Positions 9,124 through 18,606 of a stretch of DNA of 64,000 nucleotides are shown piece after piece (the stretch's first letter is position 1; each line of letters starts with the position of its first letter). The DNA lies in the NCBI RefSeq assembly GCF_023634065.1, contig NZ_JALKCV010000010.1:116016-180015 (forward strand), written 5' to 3'. The notes beneath the pieces were generated by a model. The model made no database searches. It had not been told where the DNA came from and worked only from the letters and a program-made list of their open reading frames with translations. This DNA comes from Microbulbifer litoralis (GTDB lineage: Bacteria; Pseudomonadota; Gammaproteobacteria; Pseudomonadales; Cellvibrionaceae). Both the position numbers and the translations under genes were made by a program.

Positions 9124-9364
9124 CCTGCCGGGCGCGCTTTTGCGGGTCGCGAGATTGGCCCGGAGGCCACGGATCCCGCGGCCTCCGGCACCCCCGGCGG
9201 CAGTGCCGCAACGGCCGCCGGGCAGTTGCCCGGGCGACAAGAAATTGAATTGCTCGCTTGACCCTGCCGGGGGCGGGGCTTATATATTCGCGCAGCGCGA
9301 CGCTTCACCGGCGCTTTGCCGGGCGTGCGGAAGCAGTAAATTTTCTATTTAAAATCAAGTGCTT

Positions 9365-12055
9365 ATGGGTAAATCACTGGTCATCGTCGAGTCGCCGGCC
9401 AAAGCCAAAACCATCAACAAGTATCTCGGAAAGGACTTCGTGGTGAAGTCCAGTGTCGGCCATATTCGCGATTTGCCCACCGGCGGTGGCAACAAGCAGC
9501 CGGTCGATCCGAAAGAGCGCGCCCGCCGCGCCGCTGAGACCCGCAAACTGTCGCCGGAACAGAAGGTCATCTACAAGCGCAAGAAAAACCGCGAGCAGTT
9601 GATCAAACGCATGGGCATAGACCCGGATCACAACTGGGCCGCCCACTACGAAATCCTGCCGGGCAAGGAAAAGGTGGTCAGCGAACTGCGCAAGCTGGCG
9701 GAGAACGCCGACCAGATCTACCTGGCGACGGACTTGGACCGCGAGGGGGAGGCGATTGCCTGGCACCTGCGCGAAGCCATCGGTGGCAACGACGATCGCT
9801 ACCGCCGGGTGGTGTTCAACGAGATCACCAAGTCGGCGATCCAGGAGGCATTCAAGGAGCCGGGTCGGCTGAATATCAACCGCGTCAACGCGCAGCAGGC
9901 GCGCCGTTTCCTCGATCGCATCGTCGGTTACATGGTGTCTCCACTGCTGTGGGAAAAGGTCGCCCGCGGCCTGTCCGCCGGCCGTGTGCAGTCGGTGGCG
10001 GTGCGCCTGGTGGTCGAGCGCGAGCGCGAAATCCGCGCATTCATTCCGGAAGAATACTGGAATATCTTCGCCGATACCGAAACGGCGAAGAGCGATGCGC
10101 TGCGCCTGGAAGTCAAGAAGCAGGCCGGTGCGGCCTTCCGCCCGACCAACGAGGAGCAGGCCAGCGCCGCGGTCAAGGCGTTGCAGGGCAGCGAGTATGC
10201 GGTCACCCAGCGCGACGACAAGCCCACCAGCTCCAAGCCGTCCGCGCCCTTTATCACCTCGACGCTGCAGCAGGCGGCCAGCAACCGCCTGGGCTTCAGC
10301 GTCAAGAAAACCATGATGCTGGCGCAGCGCCTCTACGAGGCCGGTCACATCACCTATATGCGGACAGATTCCACCAACCTGAGCCGGGAGGCGGTGGAGT
10401 CGGCGCGGGAATTTATCGGCGAGAACTACGGCGATAAATACCTGCCTTCGAGCCCCAACAGTTACTCCAGCAAGGAGGGCGCCCAGGAGGCGCACGAGGC
10501 GATCCGGCCGTCGGATGTGCGCGTGCAGCCGAATATGCTCTCCGGTGTCGAGCGCGATGCAGAGCGCCTGTACAACCTGATCTGGCAACAGTTCGTGGCC
10601 TGCCAGATGACGCCGGCCCAGTTCACTTCCACCTCGGTTGTGGTCAGTGCCGGTGATTTTGAACTGCGCGCCCGCGGCCGGGTGATCCGCTTCGACGGTT
10701 TTCTCAAGGTGGCCCCACCGTCCAACAAAAAGGAAGAGGATGCGGTCCTGCCGGACGTGAAGGTCGGGGACAAACTGTCGCTGAAAAAGCTGGATCCGAA
10801 ACAGCACTTCACCAAGCCGCCGGCGCGCTACAGCGAAGCGGCGCTGGTCAAGGAGCTGGAAAAGCGCGGTATCGGCCGCCCGTCCACCTATGCCTCGATC
10901 ATCTCCACCATCCAGGATCGCGGCTATGTGCGCCTGGAGAACCGCCGCTTCTACGCGGAGAAAATGGGCGATATCGTCACCGACCGCTTGAGCGAAAGCT
11001 TTACCAACCTGATGGACTACAGCTTTACCGCCAACCTGGAGGAGTCCCTGGACTCGGTGGCCGAGGGCGACCGGGGCTGGAAGGACCTGCTCGACGCGTT
11101 CTTCAAGGATTTCTCCGGACGCCTGGAAAAGGCCCAGGATGCCGACGACGGCATGCGCCGCAATACACCCACGGACACGGATATCGAGTGCAGCAAGTGC
11201 GGTCGCCACATGCAGATCCGCACCGGCTCCACCGGTGTCTTCCTCGGCTGTTCCGGCTATGCACTGCCGCCCAAGGAGCGCTGCACCAACACCATGAACC
11301 TGGTCTCCGGCGACGAGGCCGTGGATGCGGACAAGGATGAGGAGGCGGAATCCCGCCAGCTGCGCGACAAGCGCCGCTGCCCGAAATGCGGCACGGCCAT
11401 GGACAGCTACCTGCTGGACGAACATCGCAAGCTGCATATCTGCGGCAACAACCCGGACTGCCCCGGCTACGAGGTGGAGAAGGGCACCTTCAAGATCAAG
11501 GGCTATGACGGCCCGGTGATCGAGTGCGACAAGTGCGGCAGCGATATGCAGCTGAAATCCGGCCGTTTCGGTAAATATTTCGGCTGCACCAACGAGGACT
11601 GCAAGAACACCCGCAAGCTGCTCAAGAGCGGCCAGCCAGCGCCGCCGAAGATGGATCCGGTGCCGATGCCGGAATTGCCCTGCCAGAAGGTGGACGACCA
11701 CTACATCCTGCGCGACGGCGCCTCCGGGCTCTTCCTGGCGGCGAGCCAGTTCCCCAAGAACCGCGAGACCCGCGCGCCACTGATCAAGGAGATACTGCCG
11801 CACAAGGACGAGATCGATCCCAAGTACAGTTTCCTGTTCTCGGCGCCGAGCGAAGATGACCAGGGGCGCGACACTGTGGTGCGTTTCAGCCGCAAGACCC
11901 AGGAGCAGTATGTGCAGTCCGAGGAGGACGGCAAGGCGACCGGCTGGCGCGCCTTCTACCGCGACGGCAAGTGGCAGGTCGAGGCGGCCAGCAAGGCCAA
12001 GGCGACGACCAAGCGCAAACCTGCGCGCAAGAAGGCGGCGGCGAAAAGCAAATGA
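9365..12055 (+). CDS. topA: DNA topoisomerase I
   Basis: Type IA topoisomerase that relaxes negative supercoils through a 5'-phosphotyrosine intermediate. The N-terminal TOPRIM domain begins [19 protein letters not shown], with [13 protein letters not shown] further on. The catalytic tyrosine lies in [12 protein letters not shown] at Tyr331. At the C-terminus are three topoisomerase zinc ribbons (CSKCG, CPKCG and CDKCG, each followed by a second Cys pair), a further topo C-terminal repeat and a Lys/Ala-rich basic tail. The length of 896 aa fits gammaproteobacterial TopA. The ATG at 9365 is preferred over a GTG at 9359. The next gene overlaps its stop codon. Confidence 0.97.
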   Translation: MGKSLVIVESPAKAKTINKYLGKDFVVKSSVGHIRDLPTGGGNKQPVDPKERARRAAETRKLSPEQKVIYKRKKNREQLIKRMGIDPDHNWAAHYEILPGKEKVVSELRKLAENADQIYLATDLDREGEAIAWHLREAIGGNDDRYRRVVFNEITKSAIQEAFKEPGRLNINRVNAQQARRFLDRIVGYMVSPLLWEKVARGLSAGRVQSVAVRLVVEREREIRAFIPEEYWNIFADTETAKSDALRLEVKKQAGAAFRPTNEEQASAAVKALQGSEYAVTQRDDKPTSSKPSAPFITSTLQQAASNRLGFSVKKTMMLAQRLYEAGHITYMRTDSTNLSREAVESAREFIGENYGDKYLPSSPNSYSSKEGAQEAHEAIRPSDVRVQPNMLSGVERDAERLYNLIWQQFVACQMTPAQFTSTSVVVSAGDFELRARGRVIRFDGFLKVAPPSNKKEEDAVLPDVKVGDKLSLKKLDPKQHFTKPPARYSEAALVKELEKRGIGRPSTYASIISTIQDRGYVRLENRRFYAEKMGDIVTDRLSESFTNLMDYSFTANLEESLDSVAEGDRGWKDLLDAFFKDFSGRLEKAQDADDGMRRNTPTDTDIECSKCGRHMQIRTGSTGVFLGCSGYALPPKERCTNTMNLVSGDEAVDADKDEEAESRQLRDKRRCPKCGTAMDSYLLDEHRKLHICGNNPDCPGYEVEKGTFKIKGYDGPVIECDKCGSDMQLKSGRFGKYFGCTNEDCKNTRKLLKSGQPAPPKMDPVPMPELPCQKVDDHYILRDGASGLFLAASQFPKNRETRAPLIKEILPHKDEIDPKYSFLFSAPSEDDQGRDTVVRFSRKTQEQYVQSEEDGKATGWRAFYRDGKWQVEAASKAKATTKRKPARKKAAAKSK

Positions 12056-12540
12056 GCAATCCGTATACGGGCGCCGTGGCATCGGCGCTGCGCAAGGGCG
12101 AACTGCTGCTGTCACTGGAACAGGCGGCGCCGCTGCAGCAGGCGGCGGTGCTGGAGGCGGCCGTGTTGCACCTGTGGCGGGCGTACCGGGCGTTTCTCGC
12201 CGAGCTGGCCTACCAGCTGCAACTGAACAGTGAGCCGGAGTCGGCGCAGGCACTCGCCGAGCGGGCTACGGCGCTGGGCAAGACCTGCTCCGAAGCGGTG
12301 GAGTTGAGTGACCTGGCGGCAGACCCCGACAGCTGGCTGTCGCAGTTACAGGCCGCCTGGGTGCAGTTGTGGAGCTTCTCGGCGGAGAGCCGCCCGCACA
12401 CGGCTGCCGACAACCTGATTCCCCTGCAGAACCTGTCTGCGCCGCAACCGGCGGCGCTCACCGAGACGCGGTTGCGGCAGTGGCACGCGGGCCTGGCGGA
12501 GCTGATCCGGCGCCAGCGGGCCCAGTCCGAGGAGTGGTGA
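12052..12540 (+). CDS. DUF6586-like protein, translationally coupled to topA
   Basis: A 162-residue, largely helical acidic protein with no membrane segment or catalytic motif that I can see. The ATG at 12052 overlaps the topA TGA by four bases, so the two are translationally coupled. In Pseudomonas a small conserved protein of this type follows topA in the topA-lexA region, and I equate the two from gene order and composition (Leu/Ala-rich helices such as [12 protein letters not shown] and [16 protein letters not shown]). The function is unknown. Confidence 0.8.
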   Translation: MSNPYTGAVASALRKGELLLSLEQAAPLQQAAVLEAAVLHLWRAYRAFLAELAYQLQLNSEPESAQALAERATALGKTCSEAVELSDLAADPDSWLSQLQAAWVQLWSFSAESRPHTAADNLIPLQNLSAPQPAALTETRLRQWHAGLAELIRRQRAQSEEW

Positions 12541-12639
12541 GGCGACTTCCGGGTGCGGGTGTCCGCCGCCGATTTCTGGCTATTGGCGCGGGTGTGTTAC
12601 CCTGCACACAATCTTTGGAAGTACAGAAGGGAGAAGTGA

Positions 12640-12894
12640 ATGTCCTCCGAGACCTTTGAGATCATCGAGCTGGCCAACGGCGATGTGGCCCTGCGCCGCG
12701 CCGGTGAACGGGAGGACCCGCTCGTGCGTATTCACTTTTCCGAGGAGAGCCGCCATTTCCTGCGCGAACACAAAATCGCCATCGCCCGAGCGATGCTGGA
12801 AGCCGGCATAGAGGCGGTACAGAATATCGATGAGATCGACCCCGACTTCCACGAGGAAGAAGAACTGGAGCCGATCAACCACACCATTCATTGA
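12640..12894 (+). CDS. Small conserved acidic protein
   Basis: An 84-residue soluble protein, MSSETFEIIELANGDVALRR at the start and a very acidic tail (DEIDPDFHEEEELEP). It matches my memory of a short conserved Pseudomonas protein located between topA and lexA. AAGGGAGAAGTGA precedes the ATG, a good ribosome binding site. The C-terminal codons and stop run into a hairpin shared with the convergent lexA gene. No function is assigned. Confidence 0.8.
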   Translation: MSSETFEIIELANGDVALRRAGEREDPLVRIHFSEESRHFLREHKIAIARAMLEAGIEAVQNIDEIDPDFHEEEELEPINHTIH

Positions 12895-12912
12895 ATGCGG
12901 AGTTCCGCATTC
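12893..12912. terminator. Convergent hairpin between the 84-aa gene and lexA
   Basis: GAATGCGGA at 12893-12901 is perfectly complementary to TCCGCATTC at 12904-12912. The stem begins inside the stop codon of the plus-strand gene and ends in the stop codon of lexA. There is no clear U tract, so it may act by blocking 3' exonucleases as much as by termination. Confidence 0.5.
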
Positions 12913-13513
12913 AGCACTGTCTGATCACACCCACCGCCAGCCCCTCGATCGCAAAGCTGTTGTTGCGCATATCCACCTGAATCACGTCGAAGTCTTCGTT
13001 TTCCGGCAGTAGCTGCACCGTGGCCTGGTTGCCCTTGCGGCGGAAACGCTTGACTGTCACCTCGTCTTCAATTCGCGCCACGACGATCTGGCCGTTGCGG
13101 GCCTGGTCGGTTTTCTGCACTGCCAGCAGGTCGCCGTCGAGAATGCCCGCGTTGCGCATGCTCATGCCGTGTACGCGCAGCAGGTAGTCGGCCGGCGGGT
13201 GAAAGAAGTCCGTCGGCAGATCGCAGTAATCCTCGATGTTTTCCTCCGCCAGGATCGGGTTGCCGGCGGCCACGCGGCCGACGATCGGCAGGCCCGGCTG
13301 GTAGTCGGGGATACGGATGCCGCGGGAGGCGCCGGCCACCATTTCGATGGCTCCCTTGCGCGCCAGTGCCTTGAGGTGCTCCTCCGCGGCGTTGGGTGAG
13401 CGGAAGCCGAGTTCCCGGGCAATTTCCGCGCGCGTTGGGGGGTAGCCGGTTTCATCCAGATACACCTTGATCAACTCGAGCACCTGGCTCTGTCGGGCTG
13501 TGAGGTTGGTCAT
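12911..13513 (-). CDS. lexA: SOS repressor LexA
   Basis: Represses SOS genes and self-cleaves when RecA is activated. An N-terminal winged helix begins [20 protein letters not shown]. The cleavage bond is Ala83-Gly84 in GRVAAGNP. The Ser/Lys dyad is Ser118 in GMSMRNAG and Lys155 in EVTVKRF. The length of 200 aa is typical. The ATG at 13513 is preceded by AGGTGAAG; a GTG three codons earlier is part of that Shine-Dalgarno. Two LexA boxes lie upstream and one contains the likely -10, so lexA is autoregulated. The cell-division inhibitor sulA, which is adjacent in Pseudomonas, is absent here. Confidence 0.97.
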   Translation of the reverse strand: MTNLTARQSQVLELIKVYLDETGYPPTRAEIARELGFRSPNAAEEHLKALARKGAIEMVAGASRGIRIPDYQPGLPIVGRVAAGNPILAEENIEDYCDLPTDFFHPPADYLLRVHGMSMRNAGILDGDLLAVQKTDQARNGQIVVARIEDEVTVKRFRRKGNQATVQLLPENEDFDVIQVDMRNNSFAIEGLAVGVIRQC

Positions 13514-13659
13514 GGGCTTCACCTGGCCCGGGCGCGATGCCGGGCCGCTCCTTTCAGTTAATGGCAGTTAATGGCTGCCGATTCAGTTAATCGCTGCCGA
13601 GGACTCAAACGGTGCCCGTTTGCCGGCGGCCGCGCCGCTGTCTCGGGGCAGGTTTTCTT

Positions 13660-13675
13660 CTGTATTTATATACAG
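13660..13675. promoter_or_regulatory. LexA (SOS) box 1
   Basis: CTGTATTTATATACAG fits the CTGT-N8-ACAG consensus exactly. It lies between divergent lexA and the LOG-family gene, on the lexA-proximal side of box 2. It would sit just downstream of the lexA -10 and block initiation. Confidence 0.9.
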
Positions 13676-13678
13676 TTG

Positions 13679-13694
13679 CTGTGATTATATACAG
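13679..13694. promoter_or_regulatory. LexA (SOS) box 2 overlapping the lexA -10 element
   Basis: CTGTGATTATATACAG fits CTGT-N8-ACAG. On the minus strand it contains TATAAT at 13689-13684, a perfect -10 hexamer for lexA, with TTGCGC about 16 nt upstream as a weak -35. Centres of boxes 1 and 2 are 19 bp apart, so two LexA dimers can bind on nearly the same face. Confidence 0.9.
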
Positions 13695-13823
13695 ATTTGC
13701 ACGCCGCGCAATCTTTCCGGCAGCTGCTAAAGTGGAAGTGATCGGCGGATGCATGGAGGCACTTCGTCGCCGGGAAAAATAACAATGCGGTTGGAAAACG
13801 CGACAAAAAAGGGATAAGTAATA

Positions 13824-14462
13824 ATGCTCGATGCAAAGATGCCGGAAGCCTGGCGGGTCCTGCGAATTCAATCGGAACTGGTGGACGGGATAGAGCGCCT
13901 GATTGCGCTCAGTGGCGCGGTTACCGTGTTCGGCAGTGCGCGCTTTGCGGAAGACAGCCCCGAGTACCGGCAGGGCGTGCGCCTGGGCGAGCTGCTCGCG
14001 GCCGAGGGCATCCCGGTGATTACCGGTGGCGGGCCGGGCCTGATGGAGGCCTGTAATCGCGGCGCCTATCCGCAGCCGGGTGCATCCATCGGCCTGAATA
14101 TCGAATTGCCGTTCGAGCAGGTGGCCAATCCCTACCAGGACATCAGTCTGCATTTCCGCTACTTTTTTGTGCGCAAGTTCATGTTCGTCAAGCACGCAGT
14201 GGGGTTTATCGGGCTGCCCGGTGGCTACGGTACGCTGGATGAACTGTTCGAGGCGCTGACGCTGGTGCAGACACAGAAAGTGCGGCGTTTTCCGATCGTG
14301 CTGGTGGGGGAGCGCTACTGGGCGGGGCTGCGCAACTGGCTGGTGGATACCGTGCTGGAGAGCCGCTGCATCGACGCCGCCGACCTGGATCTGTTCCGGG
14401 TGGTGGATACCGTCGACGAGGCGGCGGAGGTGATCGTCGACTATATCCGCGGTCGCGAATAG
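13824..14462 (+). CDS. LOG-family Rossmann protein (cytokinin riboside phosphoribohydrolase type)
   Basis: The motifs PGGYGTLDE and GGGPGLMEACNRGA define the LOG/TIGR00730 family, which hydrolyses nucleoside 5'-monophosphates to base and ribose 5-phosphate. The length of 212 aa and absence of a signal peptide fit a cytosolic enzyme. The ATG at 13824 follows GGGATAAG. It is transcribed divergently from lexA and shares the intergenic region that contains both SOS boxes, so LexA may influence it. The natural substrate in this organism is unknown. Confidence 0.88.
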   Translation: MLDAKMPEAWRVLRIQSELVDGIERLIALSGAVTVFGSARFAEDSPEYRQGVRLGELLAAEGIPVITGGGPGLMEACNRGAYPQPGASIGLNIELPFEQVANPYQDISLHFRYFFVRKFMFVKHAVGFIGLPGGYGTLDELFEALTLVQTQKVRRFPIVLVGERYWAGLRNWLVDTVLESRCIDAADLDLFRVVDTVDEAAEVIVDYIRGRE

Positions 14463-14482
14463 GCGGTTCGTGCCCCGACCTG

Positions 14483-14797
14483 TCAGTAGCTGGATTCGTC
14501 GGTGCCGTCGAAGTGTTCGCCCTCGATGGTGTCGAGCGGATTGTTGAAATCCAGTTGGCCGGTATCCGGTGCGAGCTCCCGCGCGCTCAGGCCGTAGGCG
14601 ATGTTTGCATCTTCCGGTGGCGCAGCGCCGGCGATGGGGAGGTTTTGCCACTGGTCCAGATCGTACTCATCGACGGTACCGTCCAGGTACTGGATTTCCA
14701 CCGTGCGCTCGAGATCGTCGACTGCCACCACTTCGAACAGGTCGCCGTCCTCGATGTTCTCAAACCAGTTGCCGATATCCGGTTGCAGCTGTGCCAT
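14483..14797 (-). CDS. DUF6763-like small acidic protein
   Basis: A 104-residue protein beginning MAQLQPDIGNWFENIEDGDL, with the strands LFEVVAVDDLERTVEIQYLDG and an acidic, low-complexity C-terminus. The pattern resembles a small beta-barrel of the Tudor/SH3 type, but no partner is known. I associate it with DUF6763 from memory of gammaproteobacterial annotations. It is convergent with the LOG gene and divergent from psrA. Confidence 0.75.
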   Translation of the reverse strand: MAQLQPDIGNWFENIEDGDLFEVVAVDDLERTVEIQYLDGTVDEYDLDQWQNLPIAGAAPPEDANIAYGLSARELAPDTGQLDFNNPLDTIEGEHFDGTDESSY

Positions 14798-14905
14798 GGC
14801 TGTGTGCCTCTCTGCTTTTTTGCTCTCTCTCCAATCTAACGTCTGTGCCGCCGCGGCGGTAACGCGCCGGGCTGGCGCCTACTGTGCTAATCTGGTCCAA
14901 TAATC

Positions 14906-14919
14906 CAAACGAGCGTTTT
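14906..14919. promoter_or_regulatory. Candidate PsrA operator upstream of psrA
   Basis: CAAAC-GAGC-GTTTT at 14906-14919 matches the described Pseudomonas PsrA motif of (C/G)AAAC-N2-4-GTTT(G/C) except for the last base. It lies 15 bp before the psrA ATG, where bound PsrA would block its own expression. Release by long-chain fatty acids is known for the family and inferred here. Confidence 0.7.
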
Positions 14920-14933
14920 AATTGTCGGTTTGA

Positions 14934-15572
14934 ATGGGTATGAGCCAGACGGATACAGTCAGTCGAATACTGGATGCGGCGGAGGTGCTGTTTGCCGAGC
15001 GCGGCTTCACCGAGACCTCCCTGCGCACCATCACCAGTACTGCCGGAGTCAATCTCGCCGCTGTAAATTACCATTTCGGCTCGAAAAAAGAATTGATACA
15101 GGCGGTATTCGAGCGCTTTTTGACGCCGTTTACCGATAGCCTGGTCGCAGACCTGGACCGGCGTGTCGCCGCCGGCGAGCGGCTGACGGTCGAGGGGCTG
15201 CTCGAGAGCCTCTACCGGACGGGCATGAACAGCCTGGCGGAGGAGGGGCGGGATCCACAGCGTTTCATGCGGCTGTTGGGCCTGGCCTATACCCAGTACC
15301 AGGGTCACCTGCGCCGCTTTATCGTGAGCCGTTACGGGAACAGCTACCGCCGCTTTGCCGGCCTGCTGGCCCAGGCGCTGCCGGGCCTCGACCCGGTCAC
15401 ATTCTACTGGCGGCTGTATTTCATGCTCGGTGCCACAATCTTCACCCTGTCGAGCTTCGACGCCATTGAGGCTATCCTGAGGGAGGATTTTGGCGCGCAG
15501 AGCAGCCTCCCCGAAGCGCTGGAGCGGCTGGTACCGGCCGCGGCGGCGATGCTCAAGGTCAATGCGGAATGA
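14934..15572 (+). CDS. psrA: TetR-family fatty-acid-responsive regulator PsrA
   Basis: An N-terminal TetR helix-turn-helix, ILDAAEVLFAERGFTETSLR followed by AGVNLAAVNYHFGSKKELI, closely resembles PsrA, the regulator that senses long-chain fatty acids and controls rpoS and beta-oxidation genes in Pseudomonas. Residues 80-212 form the helical ligand domain. The position between lexA and nagZ matches the P. aeruginosa order, which supports the assignment. The ATG at 14934 is used; a second ATG two codons later is equally possible. A PsrA-type operator overlaps the leader, which suggests autorepression. Confidence 0.88.
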   Translation: MGMSQTDTVSRILDAAEVLFAERGFTETSLRTITSTAGVNLAAVNYHFGSKKELIQAVFERFLTPFTDSLVADLDRRVAAGERLTVEGLLESLYRTGMNSLAEEGRDPQRFMRLLGLAYTQYQGHLRRFIVSRYGNSYRRFAGLLAQALPGLDPVTFYWRLYFMLGATIFTLSSFDAIEAILREDFGAQSSLPEALERLVPAAAAMLKVNAE

Positions 15573-15686
15573 AGGATCATTTGCCTGGAACAAATTTGAA
15601 CAGGCGAAGGTGGCCCGCGTCGCTTTCGGCTGGCACCGCGACTGCGCGCGTATTCCGCATCCATCACCCCGTAATAAGGAACTCCC

Positions 15687-16697
15687 ATGCTCGGCCCGCT
15701 AATGATCGATGTCGATGGACTGGACCTCACCGCAGAGGACCGCGAACTGCTGCAGCACCCGCTGGTCGGGGGGCTGATCTTTTTTGCGCGCAATTACCGC
15801 GATCGCGCCCAGTTGCAGGAACTGGTGGCGGCCATTCGCGCAGTGCGGCCGGATATCCTGCTGGCGGTGGACCAGGAGGGCGGGCGGGTACAGCGTTTCC
15901 GCGACCAGTTCACCCGGTTGCCGTCCATGCAGGCGTTGACCGCGGTTGCCGATGAGGCACTGCTGCGCGACGCGGGCTGGCTGCTGGCGGCCGAGCTGCT
16001 GGCGGAGGGTATCGATTTCAGTTTTGCCCCGGTGCTGGACGCGGACGACCAACACTGCCGGATCGTCGGCGACCGCAGCTTCTGTGCCGACCCGGCGGGC
16101 GTGGCGGCCCGCGTACGCCCGTTTATGGCCGGTATGCACGAAGCGGGCATGGCCACGACCGGCAAGCATTTCCCGGGGCACGGCCACGTGCTGGAGGACA
16201 GCCACGAGGAACTGCCGGAGGACGAACGCACCCTGGAGCAGGTGATGGCTGGCGACGCGCTGCCGTTTGTCGAGTGCATCGGCGCCGGCGAGCTGGACGC
16301 GGTGATGCCGGCCCATATCCGCTTTGTCGAGGTGGACAGTCAGCCGGTGGGGTTTTCCCGCTTCTGGCTGCAGGACGTCCTGCGCGGCCAGCTGGATTTC
16401 GACGGAGTCATCTTCAGCGACGATCTGTCGATGGAGGGCGCCGGTGCCGCGGGCGGTTACGGGGCCAGGATCCGCGCCGCCCTGGATGCCGGCTGCGATA
16501 TGGGGATCGTATGCAACAACCGCGCCGGCGCGCTGGAGGCGCTGCAGGCACTGGAGAACTTTTCCCCGCGGCGCGAGTCCAGTGACAGGTTACAGCGCAT
16601 GCGCGGCCGATCGCAGGTAGAATCCCGAGCTGAACTGGAAGCCAGTGACCGCTGGCAGCGCACGCGGGCGAAACTGCTGGCGTTGGGGAATACCTGA
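15687..16697 (+). CDS. nagZ: Beta-N-acetylglucosaminidase NagZ
   Basis: Glycoside hydrolase family 3 enzyme that removes GlcNAc from anhydromuropeptides in the cytoplasm during cell-wall recycling, which ties it to slt. It begins MLGPLMIDVDGLDLTAED, then LLAVDQEGGRVQRF, KHFPGHGHV (from Lys160) with the catalytic His, and SDDLSM (about 244-249) with the nucleophile Asp. The length of 336 aa is canonical, with no signal peptide. TAAGGA precedes the ATG at 15687. The 60-90 nt after the stop lead into the mechanosensitive channel gene. Confidence 0.95.
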   Translation: MLGPLMIDVDGLDLTAEDRELLQHPLVGGLIFFARNYRDRAQLQELVAAIRAVRPDILLAVDQEGGRVQRFRDQFTRLPSMQALTAVADEALLRDAGWLLAAELLAEGIDFSFAPVLDADDQHCRIVGDRSFCADPAGVAARVRPFMAGMHEAGMATTGKHFPGHGHVLEDSHEELPEDERTLEQVMAGDALPFVECIGAGELDAVMPAHIRFVEVDSQPVGFSRFWLQDVLRGQLDFDGVIFSDDLSMEGAGAAGGYGARIRAALDAGCDMGIVCNNRAGALEALQALENFSPRRESSDRLQRMRGRSQVESRAELEASDRWQRTRAKLLALGNT

Positions 16698-16763
16698 ATG
16701 CGCCCATGATGCCCGTCGGGCGGGGGTGTGAAGGGCGGAAGAGTTCGAGAGGAGTGTTATTCG

Positions 16764-17867
16764 GTGGACTCAATGAAAGAACTGGTGTTGTCCTGGGTGG
16801 GGGACAACCGTCTGTGGATAGTGGCCATTTTCCTGATTGTGCTGGCAACGGCGCTGGGTGCCTGGGTTTACGCGCGATTCGTGCGGCAGATGGCGGCCAG
16901 GGCGGAAACCACGGTGAACCCCTGGGACGACGCGCTGGTCGGCGCCCTGAATCCGCCGGGTTCGGTGCTGATCTGGCTGATGGGGTTGACCCTGGCCGCC
17001 GGGCGTGCCGGCACGGCCACCGGTGCCGAGGTTTTCAACCTGGCGCAGCCCCTGCGCGATGTGGGGCTTATCCTGGTAGTGGCCTGGTTCGCATGGCGCT
17101 TTTCCCACAACGCCGAGCGCAACCTGCGCGACCCGCGCTATATGGGCAAGCCGGTGGATGCGACCACGGTGCGGGCCGTGGGCAAGCTGGTGCGCGCGTC
17201 CATCATGATTACCGCCGGCATGGTGTTGATGCAGTATTTCAACTACAGCATCAGCGGCATACTGGCGTTCGGCGGTATCGGTGGCCTGGCGGTGGGCTTT
17301 GCGGCCAAGGACCTGCTGGCGAACTTCTTCGGCGGGCTGATGATCTACCTCGACCGGCCGTTCTCTGTCGGCGACTGGGTGCGTTCCCCGGACCAGGAGA
17401 TCGAGGGCACGGTGGAGGATATCGGCTGGCGCCTGACCCGTATCCGCACTTTCGACAAGCGCCCCCTGTATATCCCCAACGGTATCTTTACCCAGATATC
17501 GGTGGAAAACCCCTCGCGTATGCTCAACCGGCGTATATACGAAACCGTGGGTATCCGATACGAGGATGCGCCGTTAATGGCAGCCATCGTGGACGATGTC
17601 AAAGCCATGTTGCTGCAACACCCGGAAATTGATGCCAACCAGACACTGATCGTCAATTTCAACAGCTTTGCGCCGTCGTCCCTGGATTTCTTTATTTACA
17701 CATTTACCCGGACCACGGAATGGGTGCGCTACCACGAAATCAAGCAGGATGTATTGCTGAAGATATTACAGATTATCGAAGGTCACGGCGCCTCCTGTGC
17801 ATTCCCGACCTCGACCCTGCATATCGCCGAACTCCCCGGAAGTGCCGCGGAAATGGCGGCCGGATAG
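16764..17867 (+). CDS. MscS-family small-conductance mechanosensitive channel
   Basis: Predicted inner-membrane tension-gated channel that releases solutes on hypo-osmotic shock. Four hydrophobic segments precede the pore region, and the MscS core has FGGIGGLAVGFAAKDLLANF and the beta-domain entry RPFSVGDWV. A cytoplasmic C-terminal domain follows. The GTG at 16764 has AGGAG nine bases upstream and gives MDSMKELVL; the ATG at 16773 would be 18 nt from it, and the frame's start at 16728 has no ribosome binding site. The length of 367 aa is in the normal range. Confidence 0.9.
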   Translation: MDSMKELVLSWVGDNRLWIVAIFLIVLATALGAWVYARFVRQMAARAETTVNPWDDALVGALNPPGSVLIWLMGLTLAAGRAGTATGAEVFNLAQPLRDVGLILVVAWFAWRFSHNAERNLRDPRYMGKPVDATTVRAVGKLVRASIMITAGMVLMQYFNYSISGILAFGGIGGLAVGFAAKDLLANFFGGLMIYLDRPFSVGDWVRSPDQEIEGTVEDIGWRLTRIRTFDKRPLYIPNGIFTQISVENPSRMLNRRIYETVGIRYEDAPLMAAIVDDVKAMLLQHPEIDANQTLIVNFNSFAPSSLDFFIYTFTRTTEWVRYHEIKQDVLLKILQIIEGHGASCAFPTSTLHIAELPGSAAEMAAG

Positions 17868-18176
17868 GGCTTGGGCGATGGCGGGCCGCGGTACAAAAAA
17901 GCATGATCGGTCAGTTATTGGGGGAATGACCGCCTGATTTGGCGATTTATTGCCCATAAATGATAAACAGTAGTATTTATTTCATATTCAAAACTAGACA
18001 CTGGCGCTGTTTTATCTAAGAATCGGACTACGTACACTGAGCATGACTTAGTGGACAGTGCAAGACAGTATTCGATATGGATATCCGTATCGATTACTGG
18101 TTTCGGGGAGGCGTTTTTCCCGCTTGCCTGCAGGGGAAGTAGAGGTAAACGCAATAACAATAATGAGGTTGTTTCA
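17868..18176. other. Intergenic leader of the cold-shock gene
   Basis: This 309-bp stretch has no convincing ORF. It includes a GGTCA/TGACC hairpin near 17910-17933 and a long AT-rich segment with TTTTATCTAAG near 18009. A long structured 5' UTR is usual for cold-shock genes, so part of this probably is an RNA leader; the transcription start was not identified. Confidence 0.4.
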
Positions 18177-18392
18177 ATGAGTGATCGCGTTACAGGTACC
18201 GTGAAGTGGTTTAATAACGCCCGGGGTTATGGCTTCATCACCTGTGGAGAAGGAACTGAAGATATTTTCGTGCACTACCGCAGCATTCGTGGCGAGGGTT
18301 ACAAAACCCTGAACGAAGGCCAGGCTGTAGAGTTCGAAATGCAGAAGGGCGACAAGGGATTGCTGGCGGAAGACGTTGTTCCCTGTGAGTGA
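18177..18392 (+). CDS. Cold-shock domain protein (CspA/CspD-like)
   Basis: A 71-residue single cold-shock domain that binds single-stranded nucleic acid. RNP1 appears as RGYGFI and RNP2 as DIFVHYRS. The start [15 protein letters not shown] resembles CspD-like proteins. The last residues VVPCE end in a Cys-Glu not typical of CspA. The ATG at 18177 has GAGG upstream. A strong hairpin with T-run follows 116 nt after the stop. Confidence 0.93.
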   Translation: MSDRVTGTVKWFNNARGYGFITCGEGTEDIFVHYRSIRGEGYKTLNEGQAVEFEMQKGDKGLLAEDVVPCE

Positions 18393-18508
18393 TTCGTTCC
18401 GAATCGCCCAGAGTCGATAATTCCGTAGACAGGATCTGGTCCGGAAGCCCGGTGTTTCCACCAGATATCGGACCGGCGTCCCGAGCGCCGGCCGCCGAAT
18501 CCGTCCGG

Positions 18509-18530
18509 GCGGGCCAGTCGGCCCGCTTTT
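18509..18530 (+). terminator. Rho-independent terminator downstream of csp
   Basis: GCGGGCC (18509-18515), loop AGTC, GGCCCGC (18520-18526), then TTTT and CTCATTT. The perfect 7-bp GC stem with a tetraloop and U-run is a classical intrinsic terminator for the cold-shock transcript. Confidence 0.8.
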
Positions 18531-18563
18531 CTCATTTCCGCAGTGCTGCCACGCCCGACCCGC

Positions 18564-18582
18564 AGGGTGCGCCGTGCGCACC
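18564..18582. repeat. Single arm of the GGGTGCGCCG repeat family
   Basis: AGGGTGCGCCGTGCGCACC at 18564-18582 is one arm of the inverted repeat seen complete at 33637 and 39058. The opposite arm is missing. It lies between the cold-shock terminator and the DUF819 stop codon. Confidence 0.7.
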
Positions 18583-18606
18583 ATTGGCCGGAGTCCCGGG
18601 AAGGTA

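Noticed and set aside
9374..12253. 959-aa minus-strand ORF across topA
   Set aside because: It is the antisense shadow of topA in a GC-rich frame. It has no start signal, no family motif and Ala/Leu/Arg-biased composition.
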